From the NCBI GenBank assembly GCA_025934635.1, contig JAICWX010000043.1, positions 1 to 41,424 of the forward strand: a stretch of DNA of 41,424 nt, written 5' to 3'. The notes below the pieces were generated by a model. The model was not told the DNA's origin. It saw only the letters and a list, made by a program, of their open reading frames with translations, and ran no database searches. The DNA comes from Streptosporangiaceae bacterium. Its GTDB lineage: Bacteria > Actinomycetota > Actinomycetes > Streptosporangiales > Streptosporangiaceae. A program made the position numbers and the translations under genes. Positions 39,780 through 41,424 of this stretch are shown here, one piece after another (the first letter of the stretch is position 1; every line of letters begins with the position of its first letter).

Positions 39780-40970
39780 TCACGGTTCGCAGGCAGCATC
39801 CGGGACATCGGGGTCGTGGTCGTGGTCGTGGTCGTCGTCTTCGCCTAGCTCGTCCTCGGCCTCGTCGTAGCTGGCGGCTACTTCCTCGGGGGTCATCGGC
39901 AGCCGGGCCAGGGACGGCGGCGTCCCGGCCGTGATCACCTGGCGGAGCAGCAGCGCCATGGAGTACTGCGGATCGTCGGCCAGCGCGCGGTCGAGCGCCA
40001 CGTTGGCGAGCGCGCCGTCGCCGGACTGCCAGGCGACGAAGGCCAGCAGGGAGGCGGGCGCGGCCACGTACCCGGGCTGCGCGCGGCGGGTCAGGTCGGT
40101 CCACAGCCGCCGGTGCGCGTCCGCGTGCCCGGGGTCCATCCGGGCCCAGGCGTCGTCCCTGACCCGCAGGTCGTTGAGCGCCACCGTGACCCATGCAAGC
40201 TGGTAGCCAGTGGAGTACCGGCCGCCGGCCCGGTAGGTGCCGATCATCGAGCCCACGGCGTTGAGCCCTTCGGCGGCGATCATCCGCCGCGCGGCACCGA
40301 GGCGGGACGACCTGCGCACCCGGGCCAGCAGCTGGCGGACGTGCCGTTCGGCCCGGCGGGTGGCCTGGCGCATGGATTCCGCCTCGATACCGCCGAGCGG
40401 CGCGACCCGGGCCGCCACCGCGGCCCGGTCGGCCAGCACCTGGCCGCCGGCCCGGGCCAGGGCGAACGCGGCCTGGCTGTCCGCGGCGAACGGCGTGCCC
40501 GCAGCGGGGCAGCAGGCCTGTTCGGTGCAGAGATAGGACCAGTAGCGGCGGCCCTCGACCCGCAGGATGTCACCGATGTCGATCCCGGCCGGGCCGGCCG
40601 CGATGAGCAGTGCCTGCGCCACCGGGTCGACCAGCGCCCGGGGACCGTAGCCGACCGCCACCAAGGCGGTGAGCTGCTGTGCGGTGAGCACGCCGACGGC
40701 GTGCGTGGCGAGGTCCGCGGCGATCCCGGCGCCCGGAGGGTCGGGCAGGTCATAACGGAGCGTGACCTTGATGCGGTCGCCGGGCCGCTCGGTCCCGATC
40801 ACCACCAGGCTGCTCCGCGGGGCGAAGCCGAGCAGGTGCGGCACGATCGCGAGGAGCGCCTCCGGTGAGTCGGCGTGCAGCGGGACGGGAGGCGGCTCCG
40901 GGAACTGGCGGGAGCCAGGGGTCTGACGGGAGGGCGGGGTGTCATCACCCGCGGTGAGCGCTTGAGTCAT
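39780..40970 (-). CDS. DUF4192 domain-containing protein
   Basis: 396 residues from the ATG at 40970; a GTG at 41045 in frame overlaps the DnaA-box region. N-terminal VPLHADSPEALLAIVPHLLG, then FAPRSSLVVIGTE, and later YWSYLCTEQACCPAAGTPF and TGYQLAWVTVALNDLRVRDD, define DUF4192. This family is restricted to actinobacteria and has no known activity. The C-terminus is very acidic with a DHDHDHD run, partly from a short GTGGTC repeat. A degenerate copy of its 3' end is found at 37700. Confidence 0.88.
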   Translation of the reverse strand: MTQALTAGDDTPPSRQTPGSRQFPEPPPVPLHADSPEALLAIVPHLLGFAPRSSLVVIGTERPGDRIKVTLRYDLPDPPGAGIAADLATHAVGVLTAQQLTALVAVGYGPRALVDPVAQALLIAAGPAGIDIGDILRVEGRRYWSYLCTEQACCPAAGTPFAADSQAAFALARAGGQVLADRAAVAARVAPLGGIEAESMRQATRRAERHVRQLLARVRRSSRLGAARRMIAAEGLNAVGSMIGTYRAGGRYSTGYQLAWVTVALNDLRVRDDAWARMDPGHADAHRRLWTDLTRRAQPGYVAAPASLLAFVAWQSGDGALANVALDRALADDPQYSMALLLRQVITAGTPPSLARLPMTPEEVAASYDEAEDELGEDDDHDHDHDPDVPDAACEP

Positions 40971-41021
40971 GATCCCAGCGTCGGGGGCGCGGGAGGCGCG
41001 GACCAGGCGGCCGGAGGAGCC

Positions 41022-41046
41022 TGTGGATAACTCGGGGTTATCCACA
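41022..41046. promoter_or_regulatory. Inverted pair of perfect DnaA boxes
   Basis: TGTGGATAA (41022-41030) and TTATCCACA (41038-41046) are both exact DnaA boxes in opposite orientation, 7 bp apart, and together form an 11-bp inverted repeat (CTGTGGATAAC/GTTATCCACAG). They lie between mshC and the DUF4192 gene. The site may bind DnaA, or act as an mshC terminator hairpin. Confidence 0.7.
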
Positions 41047-41102
41047 GATATTACGAGATGTCGCGCGGGGTCTTGACAGCGAGCGCCGACAGCGAAGCCG
41101 GG

Positions 41103-41424
41103 TTACAGCCTGATGCCGAGCAGAGCGTCGACGGTGTCCCGGACGAGGCGAGCGCCCGCCAGGTCGGCGGGGGTAAGGCCGGTCGGGGGCGTGGCCAGCA
41201 AGGCATCGGCCCACTGGTCGACTACGGCCAGCGCGCCCGGGGCGTCGAGGTCGTCGCCAATCCGCGCGCGCACGCCGGAGAGTACCAGCTCGGCCGGGCT
41301 CGCCGGCTCGGTTCCCGACGGTACCTCGAGCCGGGCGGCCTCGACGTGGGCCAGGGCGGCGCGCCAGCGGTCCAGCCGGGCCTGGGCGTCGCCGAGGACG
41401 GCGTCGGTCCACTCCCAGTCGGAG
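41103..41424 (-). CDS. mshC: Mycothiol biosynthesis cysteine ligase MshC, C-terminal part
   Basis: Only the last 106 codons are in the window; the gene enters from the right edge. The end ADLAGARLVRDTVDALLGIRL (in parts) and the preceding LDDDLDAPGALAVVDQW-like segment (here IGDDLDAPGALAVVDQWADA) match the C-terminal helical domain of MshC, which joins Cys to GlcN-Ins. It is a relative of CysS but ends in the characteristic LLGIRL. It indicates that the organism makes mycothiol. Confidence 0.88.
   Translation of the reverse strand, partial: SDWEWTDAVLGDAQARLDRWRAALAHVEAARLEVPSGTEPASPAELVLSGVRARIGDDLDAPGALAVVDQWADALLATPPTGLTPADLAGARLVRDTVDALLGIRL

Overview
The window is a stretch of very GC-rich chromosome with strong third-position G/C bias, frequent GTG starts and many TGATG/ATGA-coupled genes. 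It comes from a filamentous-type actinomycete. Supporting evidence is the C-terminus of the mycothiol enzyme MshC, a DUF4192 protein, the LexA/LysM divergent pair, an NrdR/class II NrdJ operon and the tmsA-tmsB pair for 10-methyl branched fatty acids. That last pair, with B12-dependent NrdJ, suggests Streptosporangiales or a relative; the placement is inference. I saw no tRNA, rRNA, prophage, insertion sequence or CRISPR array.

Layout. 1-2131: double-AAA+ membrane ATPase, cut by the left edge. 2499-11099: small metabolic and regulatory genes: an amidohydrolase, a GNAT acetyltransferase, a DoxX-like protein, a MerR regulator, a MarR/MFS efflux operon, a nitroreductase, and a divergent TetR/quinone-oxidoreductase pair. 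The MerR, MarR and TetR genes each have an obvious palindromic operator. 11406-16927: a tightly coupled four-gene operon encoding a subtilisin-like (S8) protease without a signal peptide, an ECF-type sigma factor, a small protein with a C-terminal beta-rich region, and a TPR-CHAT caspase-like protease. 17008-22400: accessory and decaying DNA with a TetR gene, a deleted quinone-oxidoreductase pseudogene, a sulfatase lipoprotein, a PIN/RHH toxin-antitoxin pair, DinB-like and PspC genes, and a broken ArsR/DUF2071 operon. 22470-31666: conserved housekeeping block: nrdR-nrdJ (nrdJ carries a 430-residue intein), a LysM protein divergent from lexA, and leuS behind a leader peptide with three Leu codons and a terminator hairpin. 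31913-37544: a KS-AT polyketide-synthase-like protein that has lost its catalytic residues, facing tmsB-tmsA. 37700-41424: a degenerate duplicate of the 3' end of a DUF4192 gene, a small GntR regulator, a small unknown protein, a patatin-like phospholipase preceded by a 19-codon reading frame, the intact DUF4192 gene, a pair of inverted DnaA boxes and the end of mshC.

The best candidate for an undescribed system is the S8 protease - sigma factor - small protein - TPR-CHAT operon. Two proteases of different folds are translationally coupled to a sigma factor and a possible substrate or regulator. This recalls the logic of TPR-CHAT (Csx29) acting on a sigma-factor inhibitor, but without CRISPR. 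Other strong points are the leuS leader-peptide attenuator, the dead KS-AT protein, four TTCGAT elements at exact 16-bp spacing upstream of the LysM gene, and three genes broken by deletion in the 17.6-22.4 kb region. Short tandem repeats of 15 to 33 bp recur throughout, inside and at the ends of genes.

All calls were made by reading the sequence and from memory of protein families; no database search was run.
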